From: Natronolimnohabitans sp. A-GB9
GTDB lineage: Archaea > Halobacteriota > Halobacteria > Halobacteriales > Natrialbaceae
DNA: 64,000 bases
Reading direction: 5' to 3'
NCBI RefSeq assembly: GCF_030848565.1
Contig: NZ_JAVDDV010000002.1
Location: 248,001 to 312,000, forward strand
Under the pieces are notes generated by a model. It was not told where the DNA came from, ran no database searches, and saw nothing but the letters and a program-made list of their open reading frames with translations. Both the position numbers and the translations under genes were made by a program. Shown here piece by piece: positions 35,384 to 45,137 of the stretch; position 1 is the stretch's first letter; each line of letters begins with the position of its first letter.

Positions 35384-35833
35384 CTATAGTTCTGTACCGC
35401 ACTCCGGACAAACGAGTGTAAAGCCATCGTCGGCCGGAACTGCTTTCATGTTGTCATGTCCGCACTCGGGGCATTCCTGGGCGACGCGAACGTCCTCGCT
35501 GTCGCGAGGTGCACCCATGGCATACGCCACTAATTCGCCGTTCGATGCGTTCTCGCCCGTCTGGAACTCACCCGGTGCGAACCGGATCGCTTCACCTTCG
35601 CCGACGGTGATCTCGTCGTCTACCGTTTCGAATTTCGCTTCCCCCTCGACGATGAGGAATACCTCTTCCTGATCCATGTGGGTGTGAACCATCTTCGAGA
35701 ACTTCTCGCCGGGCTCGAGCCGGAAATAATTAATCGAGAAGTCGCTCGTCCCGAGGTGATCCGACAGCCCACGAACATCGACGTCTCGTCCAAACGCACC
35801 CGGTTCGACATCGTCAACAGAGACTTTCTCCAT
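35384..35833 (-). CDS. Cupin protein with C-terminal zinc ribbon
   Basis: A 149-residue protein. Residues 20-105 form a cupin barrel: YFRLEPGEKFSKMVHTHMDQEEVFLIVEGE carries the metal ligands (split here: KMVHTHMDQEEVFLIVEGE). Residues 115-149 hold a zinc ribbon, ECPECGHDN and LVCPECGTE. The ribbon may contact nucleic acid or protein. A TATA box (ATATAGATATTT on the minus strand, about 35860-35875) lies 30-40 nt before the ATG. Confidence 0.8.
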   Translation of the reverse strand: MEKVSVDDVEPGAFGRDVDVRGLSDHLGTSDFSINYFRLEPGEKFSKMVHTHMDQEEVFLIVEGEAKFETVDDEITVGEGEAIRFAPGEFQTGENASNGELVAYAMGAPRDSEDVRVAQECPECGHDNMKAVPADDGFTLVCPECGTEL

Positions 35834-36294
35834 ACGTGGAACGAAGGGCCGTCGCGTGAAATATCTATATATTGCGCTAATGGGACAAGTGGACACGACA
35901 GTACACTGGCGGACAGCAGTCCGGAACCGAACGAGCCGGCAATCCGGACAATCTCCGGACAACCGACGAAACAGCGGGCGCGAAAAGCGGTATTGACTTT
36001 CAGTGGCTACGATAACGAGCTGGGCTTCTCGATCCGTACGAAAGGGGCTCCGCGAGCGAGTCCTCGGTCTCATAGGGATTATCGTAGGAGTCCATAGTTT
36101 CTCCCCGACGAACGGTGACACGGCATCGACAGACGGGCGTTAGATTCTGCGGTTGGCTACGATAATCCCTATCAGCTGTAGTAGGCGTGTTCCGCCTCTC
36201 GAAGTCGACGTTACGAGCCAAGACCTGTCGACGATTCGGACCGATCGCGGCCGATCCAGCAAGCTATTTCCGCATCCGACGGCGCGGTTCGTGT
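35834..36294. other. Gap upstream of mutS with an inverted repeat
   Basis: 461 bp without a credible gene. Holds the cupin promoter near 35867 and a perfect 16-bp inverted repeat (36072-36087 and 36157-36172). A third partial copy of its core, CTACGATAA, lies at 36007. Confidence 0.5.
36072..36172. repeat. Perfect 16-bp inverted repeat upstream of mutS
   Basis: ATAGGGATTATCGTAG at 36072-36087 and its exact complement CTACGATAATCCCTAT at 36157-36172, separated by 69 bp. It may be the ends of a small decayed element or a long stem-loop. Confidence 0.65.
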
Positions 36295-38994
36295 ATGGAT
36301 CCGGCGCTTGGCCCTCCCGCAGAGATGGCCGAGAAACGCGACGAGCTGACGCCGATGATGGCGCAGTACCACGATCTCTGTAACCGCTACGACGACGCGA
36401 TCGTCCTCTTTCAGGTCGGCGACTTCTACGAGACCTTCTGTGGCGCCGCCGAACGCACCGCGCGGCTGCTCGAGATCACCCTGACCAGCCGCGAGGATTC
36501 GACCGGCGAGTATCCGATGGCCGGGATTCCGATCGACAACGCCGAGTCGTACATCGAGGAGTTGCTCGAGGCCGGCTACCGGGTCGCCGTCGCCGACCAG
36601 GTCGAAGAGCCCGGCGAGACCTCGGGTGTCGTCGAGCGTGCGGTCACGCGGGTGATCACGCCCGGCACGCTCACCGAGGACGAACTGCTCGCCGGCGACG
36701 ACAACAACTTCGTCGCGGCGCTGGCCCGGAACGGCGACTCGCTGGGACTTGCCCTACTCGACGTCTCGACCGGCGATTTCCTCGCGACGAGTTCGACGTC
36801 GGAATCGGCGATCGAGGACGAAGTGAGTCGCTTCGCTCCCTCGGAGGCCGTCGTCGGTCCCGACGCGCCCACCGATCCCGTCCCCGACGACTGTATGGTC
36901 ACGCCGTTCGACGCCCGCGCGTTCGATCGCGAGCGGGCCGGCGAGAAGCTCTCGGCGTACTTCCGAAACCGCGACACCTTGCTCGCCAGCGACGCCGAAA
37001 TCCGAGCCTGTGGGGCCTTGCTCGCCTACGCGGAGTACGTCCGTGGCGGCGAACACGAGGGCGAGCGCGGCGATGGGAGCGACCGAGATGGGGACGACGG
37101 CGTCGACCTCGAGGGGCCGACCGAACGTCTCGAGTACATCACACGACTCACCCGATACGACCCCCGCAAGTACCTGCTGTTGGACGCCGTCGCCCTGCGG
37201 AGCCTCGAGTTGTTCGAGCCACGGTCGGTCCACGGCCGGGACGAGGCGACGCTCGTCGGCGTCCTCGACGAGACGGCAAGCGCTCTCGGCGGCCGAAAAC
37301 TCAGGGACTGGCTCCGCCGGCCGCTGCTCGATCCCAGCCGGATCGAGGCGCGCCACGACGCGGTCGCGGAGCTGAAACGAAGCGTCCGGGAACGAGAGCG
37401 ACTTCACGAACTGCTACGGGACGTTTACGATCTGGAGCGGCTGATCGGACGGATCTCCCGCGAACGCGCCAACGCGCGAGACCTGCGATCGCTGCGGGAC
37501 ACGCTGGCGGTCGTCCCTGATATCCGCGAGCAACTCGCCGACGCCGACTGCGACCGGCTGTGTGAACTCCACGAGCGACTCGATCCGCTCGCTGACGTCC
37601 GCGAGCTGATCGACGACGCGATCGTCACCGACCCACCGATCGAGATCACCGAGGGTGGGATCATCGCCGAGGGGTACGACGACGACCTCGACGAACTCCG
37701 ACGAACCGCACGCGACGGTGAGCAATGGATCGACGACCTCGAGCAGCGAGAGCGCGAACGGACCGGAGTCGACTCGCTGAAGGTCGGACACAACTCGGTC
37801 CACGGCTACTACATCGAGGTGACGAACCCCAACCTCGATGCGGTCCCGGAGAACTACCAGCGCCGGCAGACGCTGAAAAACTCCGAGCGGTTCGTCACAC
37901 CGGCGTTGAAAGAGCGCGAGGACGAGATCGTCGGCGCAAAGCAGCGTGCGGACGAACGCGAGTACGAACTGTTCCGCGAAGTCCGACGCGAGATCGCCAA
38001 GGACGTCGAGCGCGTCCAGGCTCTCGCCGACGCGGTCGCGACCCTGGACGCGCTCGTCTCGCTTGCGACCGTCGCCGCCCAGTACGATTACTGTCGACCC
38101 GAGATCCTCGAGCGCGACGGCCGGGACGGACTCGAGATCGATATCGAGGGCGGTCGCCACCCCGTCGTCGAACGGACCCAGGAGTCGTTCGTTCCGAACG
38201 ACGCCCGACTGACGAACGACCGCCGAGTAGCGGTGATCACGGGTCCGAACATGTCGGGGAAGTCGACGTACATGCGCCAGGTCGCCCAGATCGTCCTGCT
38301 CGCACAGGTCGGCAGCTTCGTCCCGGCGACGACGGCGCGACTCACCCCCGTCGGTCGGATCTTTACCCGCGTCGGCGCAAGCGACGACATCGCAGGCGGC
38401 CGCTCGACCTTTATGGTCGAGATGGACGAACTCGCGACGATCCTGCGTGAGGCCGACGAGCACTCACTCGTGTTATTAGACGAGGTCGGCCGCGGGACGT
38501 CGACGGCCGACGGCCTCGCCATCGCCCAGGCGATCACCGAACACGTTCACGACGAGGTCGGCGCGACGACGCTCTTTGCGACCCACCACCATCCGCTGAC
38601 GGAACTGGCGGCGGACCTCGAGGCCGCCTTCACGCTTCACTTCGAGGTCGAACAGACCGACGGCGAGGTCGTCTTCCATCACGAGATCGCCCCCGGTGCG
38701 GCGACGGGCTCCTACGGCGTCGAGGTCGCGACGGCTGCGGGGGTTCCCGAGACCGTCGTCGAACGCTCTCGCGAACTGGTCGCCGAGGCGGCCGACGACG
38801 ATCGGACACTCGAGGGAGCGACCGACTCACCACCTTCGTCTGCTGACGAGACGTCCCCGTCACAGGCGACTGCCGACGGCGGAGACGTGCCGACCGACGT
38901 CGCCGCCGAACTCCGAGGGCTCGACCTCGCCCACCTCACGCCCGTCGAGGCGCTGACGGAACTCGATCGGCTGAAACGGATGATCGAGGAGTAG
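36295..38994 (+). CDS. mutS: DNA mismatch repair protein MutS
   Basis: An 899-residue MutS1. The mismatch-binding FYE motif lies in [20 protein letters not shown] near residue 45. The connector, lever ([20 protein letters not shown]) and clamp domains follow, then the ATPase: Walker [10 protein letters not shown] near residue 650, Walker [15 protein letters not shown] and [11 protein letters not shown]. It recognises base mismatches as a dimer. ATG 36295 chosen; ATG 36325 would also keep all domains. No mutL in the window; nucS lies 0.7 kb downstream. Confidence 0.95.
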   Translation: MDPALGPPAEMAEKRDELTPMMAQYHDLCNRYDDAIVLFQVGDFYETFCGAAERTARLLEITLTSREDSTGEYPMAGIPIDNAESYIEELLEAGYRVAVADQVEEPGETSGVVERAVTRVITPGTLTEDELLAGDDNNFVAALARNGDSLGLALLDVSTGDFLATSSTSESAIEDEVSRFAPSEAVVGPDAPTDPVPDDCMVTPFDARAFDRERAGEKLSAYFRNRDTLLASDAEIRACGALLAYAEYVRGGEHEGERGDGSDRDGDDGVDLEGPTERLEYITRLTRYDPRKYLLLDAVALRSLELFEPRSVHGRDEATLVGVLDETASALGGRKLRDWLRRPLLDPSRIEARHDAVAELKRSVRERERLHELLRDVYDLERLIGRISRERANARDLRSLRDTLAVVPDIREQLADADCDRLCELHERLDPLADVRELIDDAIVTDPPIEITEGGIIAEGYDDDLDELRRTARDGEQWIDDLEQRERERTGVDSLKVGHNSVHGYYIEVTNPNLDAVPENYQRRQTLKNSERFVTPALKEREDEIVGAKQRADEREYELFREVRREIAKDVERVQALADAVATLDALVSLATVAAQYDYCRPEILERDGRDGLEIDIEGGRHPVVERTQESFVPNDARLTNDRRVAVITGPNMSGKSTYMRQVAQIVLLAQVGSFVPATTARLTPVGRIFTRVGASDDIAGGRSTFMVEMDELATILREADEHSLVLLDEVGRGTSTADGLAIAQAITEHVHDEVGATTLFATHHHPLTELAADLEAAFTLHFEVEQTDGEVVFHHEIAPGAATGSYGVEVATAAGVPETVVERSRELVAEAADDDRTLEGATDSPPSSADETSPSQATADGGDVPTDVAAELRGLDLAHLTPVEALTELDRLKRMIEE

Positions 38995-39173
38995 CCAACG
39001 GGACTTCGAACTCGAGTGTCCTTACCCCGTCTCCCTCGAGACGCCCCACTGTAAGTTTCTTCCGCCCGATCGTGGAACGGGTATCCGCGGCGATCGTTGG
39101 TCTCGGCTCGCTCGGCGCCGTCCGGCTCCAATCGCGAGTCCCGTCCGAGGCCGACGGTACGGAGGTAACAGGA

Positions 39174-39635
39174 ATGACAGACCTGACGATGACGAGCCCC
39201 GAATTCGACGACGGAGAACGGATTCCCGACCGGTACGGCTACGAGGCCGACAACGTCAATCCGCCACTCGAGATCGACGGCGTACCCGACGCCGCCGAGA
39301 CGCTGGCGCTGATCGTGGACGATCCCGACGCGGTCGAACCCGCCGGCAAGGTGTGGGATCACTGGGTCGTCTGGAACGTTCCGGCCGACGAGACGACGAT
39401 CTCCGAGGACTGGAGCCCCGACGACGTCGGCGCCGAAGAAGGAACGAACGACTTCGGAGAGCCCGGCTACGGCGGTCCGAACCCGCCGGACAAGGAACAC
39501 ACCTACCGGTTTACGGTCTTCGCGGTGAACAATACGGTCGATCCGGGCACGAACGCCGACGCGGACGCTCTCAGGGACGCGATGGAAGGCCACACCGTCG
39601 CGCAGGCGACCCTCGAGGGGACGTATCCCGCCTGA
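39174..39635 (+). CDS. YbhB/YbcL family (PEBP-like) protein
   Basis: A 153-residue phosphatidylethanolamine-binding-protein-fold protein. SPEFDDGERIPDRYGYEADN, then NPPLEIDGVPDAAETLALIV, VWDHWVVWNVP (ligand-pocket His) and the GYGGPNPPD loop. Bacterial and archaeal YbhB/YbcL functions are unclear. The start at 39174 is fixed by GGAGGT at 39161-39166, seven bases upstream; the longer frame from 39072 lacks this. Convergent with nucS across a hairpin repeat. Confidence 0.9.
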   Translation: MTDLTMTSPEFDDGERIPDRYGYEADNVNPPLEIDGVPDAAETLALIVDDPDAVEPAGKVWDHWVVWNVPADETTISEDWSPDDVGAEEGTNDFGEPGYGGPNPPDKEHTYRFTVFAVNNTVDPGTNADADALRDAMEGHTVAQATLEGTYPA

Positions 39636-39654
39636 TCGGCGCCTCGCCGGCTAC

Positions 39655-39738
39655 TGATACGGTCTACTGGAGTCACGTACCGCCGATCGCCGACCCGTCC
39701 TGGCGATCGGCGGGACATCGGTACCGCAGTCCGTATGA
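39655..39738. repeat. Hairpin repeat, family 1, copy B
   Basis: 84 bp from TGATACGGTCTACTGG to GCAGTCCGTATGA. It contains perfect 12-bp arms CCGCCGATCGCC (39680-39691) and GGCGATCGGCGG (39702-39713). It occupies the convergent gap between the PEBP-like gene and nucS, one base from the nucS stop codon. Confidence 0.85.
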
Positions 39739-39739
39739 T

Positions 39740-40528
39740 CTACGCCGTCGGCTCGAGCGAGACGAACTCGAGGCCGTGCTCGACGAGGAGCCGATCGGCC
39801 CGGTCAGTCACGGAGGGTGCGACGAGGATCCCGCGCACGTCGGCACCGGCGTGGAGGTCACGTTCGAGGGCGTCGACGTATCGGCGCAACTGGCCGACCG
39901 CGTCCGGGCCGACGCGGCGGCGCTTGAGCTCGACGACGACCGTCCGTCCCGCGGTGTCCTCGCCGTAGATGTCGACGGCTCCCGCGGGCGTGTCCCGTTC
40001 GGTCGCAAGCGGCGTGAAGCCGGGCTCGAGCAAGCTCGGCTCCTCGAGGATCCGACGGCGGAGGTCTTCTTCGGTCCCGGACAGCGATAGGTCGTTCTCG
40101 TCGGTCCCCGAGAACGCCGAGACCTGGAGCACGCGCTGGAAACGAACGCGGAGACGCTCGTCGGGCGTCGAGCGAGCGCTCTCGAGGACGAGGGCATCCA
40201 CGTCTGTGGTCCCGTCGTCGTCGTCGGTCGCCTCGGGGCCCTCACAGAAGACGTCGTGCTCACAGCCCGGCGGCTGCCAGTTGACCGGCTGCTGGCCTTC
40301 GTCGGTATGAACCAGTGCCGCGCCGTCGGGTTTGAGCATGACGTGACGGTCACCCGCCTCGAGCGTACTCGAGGCTCGCCCCTCGTAGTCGACGGTACAG
40401 CGGCCGAAGACAGTCACGAGCGCCTCGCGCTCGATCCCGTCGGCGATGGCCTCGCAGGCGGCCGAAAGCGTTGGCTGCTCGAGAGAGACGACCTGCGAGG
40501 ACTGCGATGGCGATGTCCCGGAGGTCAC
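39740..40528 (-). CDS. nucS: Mismatch/branched-DNA endonuclease NucS (EndoMS)
   Basis: A 262-residue NucS. The N-terminal dimerisation domain (CTVDYEGRASSTLEAGDRHV, VMLKPDGAALVH, PVNWQPPGC) is followed by a PD-(D/E)xK nuclease domain with GAVDIYGED and VVVELKRRRVGPDAVGQLRR. EndoMS/NucS cuts both strands at mismatches in archaea and Actinobacteria. It has an acidic halophilic insertion of about 30 residues in the linker. Convergent with the PEBP-like gene. Confidence 0.93.
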   Translation of the reverse strand: MTSGTSPSQSSQVVSLEQPTLSAACEAIADGIEREALVTVFGRCTVDYEGRASSTLEAGDRHVMLKPDGAALVHTDEGQQPVNWQPPGCEHDVFCEGPEATDDDDGTTDVDALVLESARSTPDERLRVRFQRVLQVSAFSGTDENDLSLSGTEEDLRRRILEEPSLLEPGFTPLATERDTPAGAVDIYGEDTAGRTVVVELKRRRVGPDAVGQLRRYVDALERDLHAGADVRGILVAPSVTDRADRLLVEHGLEFVSLEPTA

Positions 40529-40664
40529 TGACCCGTCCTAGCCAGCGGTCGAATAAAAGGACCCCGGACCGACGAACGAGCGATTTCGAGCCCGACAACG
40601 GTGTGACAACTGGTATCGGAGATGACGAGGGTTTATTCGTCCGCATCTCCGAAGTCGGGACACG

Positions 40665-41273
40665 ATGACGTCCGATCCGACCCGGCGCCGCGTACTACAG
40701 CTTACTGGAGCCGGAGCGACCGCATCCCTCGCCGGCTGTACCGGACTGCTCGATGGAAACGGTGAACTCGAGGCCGACGAGGAACCGGACATCGATCCGG
40801 AGGAAGGTATCACCGCGGCCGTCCAGCCGCCCGAAGCGGAACTGATGGAGCTCCAGCAGGACGTCATGTCCGACGTCGAAGCAGGAGATGTCAGTCAGGA
40901 AGAAGCACAAGCGGAGGTCATGGAGCGACAGAACGAGCTGTTCATGTCGCGGTCGATCGAGTTCGAATCGACGATCGCGGATATCGACGATCTCACCGTC
41001 GAGGCCGCGATCGGTGAGATGGGCGCGTTCTTGCTTTCGGGCTCGGACGAGCGGATGGTCGAACTGCTTCGTGACGGGGATGTCAACGCGTTGCTCCCCG
41101 GTGAGGAGTACGCGGCCGCATTGGAATCGGGAGAGGAAACACCGCCCGAGGCCGAACCCGAACCCGAACCCGAACCCGAACCCGAGCCGGACGAGGACGT
41201 CGACGACGACGACGGAGACGATGAAGACGACAGCGACGATGAAGACGACAGCGGCGACGAAGACGACGACTGA
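40665..41273 (+). CDS. Acidic Tat lipoprotein with Glu-Pro repeats
   Basis: A 202-residue putative lipoprotein of unknown function. Signal TRRRVLQLTGAGATASLAGC has the twin arginines and lipobox. A helical central domain (residues 45-150) is followed by a Glu-Pro repeat and an Asp-rich tail of about 40 residues. Such tails keep halophilic surface proteins soluble. Its TGA stop is directly next to the TCA (TGA on the minus strand) of the following convergent gene. Confidence 0.75.
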   Translation: MTSDPTRRRVLQLTGAGATASLAGCTGLLDGNGELEADEEPDIDPEEGITAAVQPPEAELMELQQDVMSDVEAGDVSQEEAQAEVMERQNELFMSRSIEFESTIADIDDLTVEAAIGEMGAFLLSGSDERMVELLRDGDVNALLPGEEYAAALESGEETPPEAEPEPEPEPEPEPDEDVDDDDGDDEDDSDDEDDSGDEDDD

Positions 41274-41756
41274 TCACTCGACGGTAAAGGGACTCTCGCG
41301 TTCGGTCCAGTTCCAGCCCGGGAGCCGTTCCTGAAAGCCAGCCGCAAGCGCCGCCTCGAGATCGTCGACACCCGCGTTCTCGTCGGCGTCGCCGTGGACC
41401 TGCAGATCGGCGTAGTGAAAGGTCGCCTCGCCGAGCGTTCGCAGGGGCTGTGTTCCGGCGATCGTTCCGGCCAGCTCCCGGCCGAGGATCTCGTCGACGA
41501 CGAAGCCGGGATAGTCGCCATCGACGTCGAGTTCTCGGAGGATCGCGACCAGCGCAGCGACGTTGACGGCCAGATCCCCGTCCGCGAAGACGGCGTCGAC
41601 CTCCGTCTTGTACTGGTCGGTGGTGACACAGTCGACGTCGGTCTCGAAGATCGAACCGAGGTCGTCACGAACGTCGTTGATGATCGGAACGACAGTTTCG
41701 GCGCGGTCGCTGACCCAGTCTCGTTCGGCAGCGACACGTTCCGGTGTCAGGTGCAT
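41274..41756 (-). CDS. Conserved hypothetical protein (haloarchaeal)
   Basis: A 160-residue soluble acidic protein starting MHLTPERVAAERDWVSDRAE; no family recognised. It is mostly helical with no Cys pairs beyond one Cys (VDCVTTDQYKTE). It ends back-to-back with the lipoprotein gene and is divergent from aCPSF1. Confidence 0.65.
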   Translation of the reverse strand: MHLTPERVAAERDWVSDRAETVVPIINDVRDDLGSIFETDVDCVTTDQYKTEVDAVFADGDLAVNVAALVAILRELDVDGDYPGFVVDEILGRELAGTIAGTQPLRTLGEATFHYADLQVHGDADENAGVDDLEAALAAGFQERLPGWNWTERESPFTVE

Positions 41757-42091
41757 ACGCGCCGTTCGTGACGAACGGCCCTGGGTTTTGCGAAGGCTTT
41801 TATACTACGCAAGGAATAGCGTCGAACAAGCGGGTTCTCCCTGGAATCTTCCCGCAGACCAGGACGACCGACCTGGGAGCGTATCCGTCGCGACACGGTT
41901 TCACACAGGATGATCCGGGACACGAGACGTCTTGTGCCGTTCTTCGTGGACGGCCAGTCGAAACGGTATCTCCGGGACACTCGAGTTCCGGTGACCGTCG
42001 ATCCGATATCGACACCGTCCGGACTCTCCGAACACCGTTCAGACACGTTCGCTCCCCGGCGGCGAGTACACGCGAGCCACAATCGGCGATT
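41757..42091. promoter_or_regulatory. Long leader/promoter region of aCPSF1
   Basis: 335 bp. The only clear TATA box, CTTTTATAC at about 41797-41805, lies some 290 bp upstream of the aCPSF1 ATG and could serve it with a long leader, or the divergent gene. The frame is open across the gap, but the sequence is Arg/Ser-rich and shows no domain before residue 117. Confidence 0.45.
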
Positions 42092-44026
42092 ATGAGTACT
42101 GTAGAGCAGCAACTCGACGATCTGAAAGCAGAGATCACGAGCGAGTTACCGAGCGATATCTCGGTCTCCTCGGTGAAATACGAAGGCCCAGAAGTGGTGG
42201 TCTACACGCGAGATCCGAAGAAGTTCGCCCAGCAGGGCGATCTCGTACGACAACTCGCGAGCAAGCTTCGCAAGCGGATCACCGTCCGTCCCGACCCGAG
42301 CGTTCTCGCGCGGCCCGACGAGGCCCGCGAGGAGATCATGAACGTCATCCCCGAAGAGGCGGGTGTCACCGATCTTGATTTCCACGCCGACACCGGCGAA
42401 GTCGTCATCGAGGCCGAAAAGCCCGGCATGGTCATCGGCCGCCACGGCTCGACGCTCCGTGAGATCACCAAAACCGTCGGCTGGACGCCGGAAGTCGTCC
42501 GGACGCCACCGATCGAGTCCTCGACGGTCTCGAACGTCCGGAGCTTCCTCAAACAGGAACGCGACGAGCGTCGTGACATCTTGGAGAAAGTCGGCCGACA
42601 GATCCACCGCGAGGAGATGTCCGACGACGAGTACGTCCGCATCTCCACGCTTGGCTGCTGTCGCGAGGTCGGACGGGCTTCCTTTATCCTCTCGACGCCC
42701 GAAACGCGGATCCTCATCGACTGCGGCGACAAGCCCGGTGCCGAAGGCGAAGTCCCCTATCTCCACGCGCCCGAGGCGCTGGGTGCCGGTCCCCAGACGA
42801 TCGACGCCGTCGTCCTCACGCACGCCCACCTCGACCACTCCGCACTCATCCCGCTGTTGTTCAAGTACGGGTACGACGGGCCGATTTACTGTACCGAGCC
42901 CACCCGCGACCTGATGGGGCTGCTGACACTCGACTACCTCGACGTCGCGGCCAAGGAGGGACGGACGCCACCCTACGACAGCGAACAGGTCCGCGAAGCG
43001 ATCAAACACACCATCCCCCTCGAGTACGGCGACGTCACGGATATCGCCCCCGACGTCAAGCTCACGTTCCACAACGCCGGGCACATTCTGGGCTCCGCAG
43101 TGAGCCACTTCCACATCGGCGACGGCCTCTACAACGTCGCCTTCTCCGGCGACATCCACTACGAGGACACGCGTCTGTTCAACGGCGCGGTCAACGACTT
43201 CCCCCGCGTCGAAACGCTCGTCCTCGAGTCGACCTACGGTGGCCGTAACGACTACCAGACCGACCAGGAGGACTCAGAGCGCAAGCTAAAACAGGTGATC
43301 AAGGATACCTACGAGCGCGACGGGAAAGTCCTCATTCCGGCGTTCGCGGTCGGCCGCTCCCAGGAGATCATGCTCGTCTTAGAGGAGGCGATGCGCGAAG
43401 GCGATATTCCGTCGATGCCGGTCCACCTCGACGGAATGATCTGGGAGGCGACGGCGATTCATACCACCTACCCCGAGTACCTGCGTGACGAACTGCGCGA
43501 CCGGATCTTCCACGAGGACGAGAACCCGTTCCTCGCCGAGGAGTTCAACCACATCGACGGCGGCGAGGAGGAACGCCAGGAGGTCGCCGACGGTGGTCCC
43601 TGTATTATTCTCTCGACGTCCGGTATGGTGACCGGCGGCCCGATCATGTCCTGGCTCAGCCACATCGGTCCCGATCCAGACTCGTCGCTGGTCTTCGTCG
43701 GCTATCAGGCTCAGGGAACCCTCGGCCGACGTATCCAGAACGGCTGGGACGAGATCCCGACCAGCGAAGTCGGCGCCATGGGCGGCAACAACGGCCGCGG
43801 CACGCTCGATCTCAACGTCAACGTCGAGACCGTCGACGGCTTCTCCGGCCACGCCGACCGCGCCGGCCTCGAGAACTTCGTGAAGACGATGAACCCGCGC
43901 CCCGAGAAGGTACTGTGTGTCCACGGCGACGAACGCTCCACACAGGACCTCTCCTCCGCGCTCTATCACGAGTACGACATGCGGACCTTCGCGCCGAAGA
44001 ACCTCGAGACCTTCCGCTTCTTGTAA
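42092..44026 (+). CDS. Archaeal CPSF ribonuclease / transcription termination factor aCPSF1 (FttA)
   Basis: A 644-residue beta-CASP ribonuclease. Two N-terminal KH domains (second with GMVIGRHGSTLREITK) precede a metallo-beta-lactamase domain with VLTHAHLDHSALIPL (Zn ligands H244, H246, D248, H249) and NAGHILGSAV, the beta-CASP insertion (LIPAFAVGRSQEIMLVLEEA) and the C-terminal VDGFSGHADR and CVHGDERS. It cuts nascent RNA downstream of genes and ends transcription. ATG 42092 fits the usual length. Confidence 0.95.
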   Translation: MSTVEQQLDDLKAEITSELPSDISVSSVKYEGPEVVVYTRDPKKFAQQGDLVRQLASKLRKRITVRPDPSVLARPDEAREEIMNVIPEEAGVTDLDFHADTGEVVIEAEKPGMVIGRHGSTLREITKTVGWTPEVVRTPPIESSTVSNVRSFLKQERDERRDILEKVGRQIHREEMSDDEYVRISTLGCCREVGRASFILSTPETRILIDCGDKPGAEGEVPYLHAPEALGAGPQTIDAVVLTHAHLDHSALIPLLFKYGYDGPIYCTEPTRDLMGLLTLDYLDVAAKEGRTPPYDSEQVREAIKHTIPLEYGDVTDIAPDVKLTFHNAGHILGSAVSHFHIGDGLYNVAFSGDIHYEDTRLFNGAVNDFPRVETLVLESTYGGRNDYQTDQEDSERKLKQVIKDTYERDGKVLIPAFAVGRSQEIMLVLEEAMREGDIPSMPVHLDGMIWEATAIHTTYPEYLRDELRDRIFHEDENPFLAEEFNHIDGGEEERQEVADGGPCIILSTSGMVTGGPIMSWLSHIGPDPDSSLVFVGYQAQGTLGRRIQNGWDEIPTSEVGAMGGNNGRGTLDLNVNVETVDGFSGHADRAGLENFVKTMNPRPEKVLCVHGDERSTQDLSSALYHEYDMRTFAPKNLETFRFL

Positions 44027-44349
44027 GCTTCGCGACGCTTCGGCGCTCGCCAGTTTTCCACTACGGCTCGCGGATCCGCGCCACGCCGGGTCCCGTTCTG
44101 TCCCGTCCGTGATACGAAACGCTATTCATCAGTGTCGCCGACCCCCGACCCGACGCGACCGCTGGTCGCCTGGCGGCAAGAGCGGAGCCGAACGGCGCAG
44201 AGACGTCGATACTCGAACACGGCGATGGGAAGGGCTCAGAAGAGCTGTTTCGGGACATACTCGAGACGAGTTCCCGACGTGACCGCGACCCGTCTTGCGG
44301 TCGCGCCGGCATTGACGGACAGCGGCCCGTATCAATCGATGGAGCGCTT
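44027..44349. other. Convergent gap with a repeat fragment
   Basis: 323 bp between aCPSF1 and bluB, which converge. No gene seen. Near 44312-44335, TGACGGACAGCGGCCCGTATCA looks like a degraded right end of hairpin family 1 (written here as 20 bases: ACGGACAGCGGCCCGTATCA). Confidence 0.4.
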
Positions 44350-45024
44350 CTACTCGGTCTCGTTATCCGTGGCCGCCTCGCCCTCCCAGCGTTCCTCGTG
44401 GACGAGCGTCTCGACGTCGAGACGGTCGCGCCACCCCTCCTGCTGGAGGACCGGTTCGTCCGGAAACCCACCCTCGGGATAGCCCAGACAGAGGTAAGCG
44501 ATCGGCTTGACGTGTGGTGGAACGTCGAGTACTTCCTGAAGCTCGTAGGGGTAGAGGACGCTCACCCAGCCGACACCGATCCCCTCCGCTCGAGCGGCCA
44601 GCCAGAGGTTCTGAACCGCAAGACACGTCGAGTAGACGTCGGTTCGTTTCATCGAACTTCGGCCGAGGACGTGGGGGGCACCTCGCGTCGGGTCACAGGT
44701 GACACAGATGTTGACCGGCGACTCGCGAATCCCCTCGAGTTTCAGGTCGGCGAACTCACTCCGGCGCGGTTCCTCGTAGGCTTCTCGGGCGGCAGCGATC
44801 GCTCTGTCGGCGATTTCGGCGATTTCGGCTTTCGTCTCGTCGTCGCGGACGACCACGAGATCCCACGGCTGTGAGAAGCCGACGCTGGGCGCGTGGTGGG
44901 CGGCCTCGAGGAGGCGCTCGAGGACGTCCTCGGGGATCGGGTCGTCGCGAAACCGTCGGATATCACGGCGAGCGTAGATGGTCTTGTAGACCGCATCCCG
45001 CTCGGCGTCCGTGAATGAAACCAT
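44350..45024 (-). CDS. bluB: 5,6-dimethylbenzimidazole synthase (BluB)
   Basis: A 224-residue flavin-destructase of the nitroreductase fold. YARRDIRRFRDDPIP, PSVGFSQPWDLVVVRD, PHVLGRSSMKRTDVYSTCLA and AEGIGVGWVSVLYP match BluB rather than ordinary nitroreductases. BluB cleaves FMNH2 with oxygen to make the lower ligand of vitamin B12. It lies alone, 113 nt downstream of nth. Confidence 0.88.
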   Translation of the reverse strand: MVSFTDAERDAVYKTIYARRDIRRFRDDPIPEDVLERLLEAAHHAPSVGFSQPWDLVVVRDDETKAEIAEIADRAIAAAREAYEEPRRSEFADLKLEGIRESPVNICVTCDPTRGAPHVLGRSSMKRTDVYSTCLAVQNLWLAARAEGIGVGWVSVLYPYELQEVLDVPPHVKPIAYLCLGYPEGGFPDEPVLQQEGWRDRLDVETLVHEERWEGEAATDNETE

Positions 45025-45137
45025 CGTTTACCACGTTCAACCTATATTTCATAAATCCGCTGGTCGGAGGCCATCCCAAATCGGGATCGGTGAATTCGAT
45101 CGAGTGATATCGCGGACTGGTCGAGAACTCACTCGAC

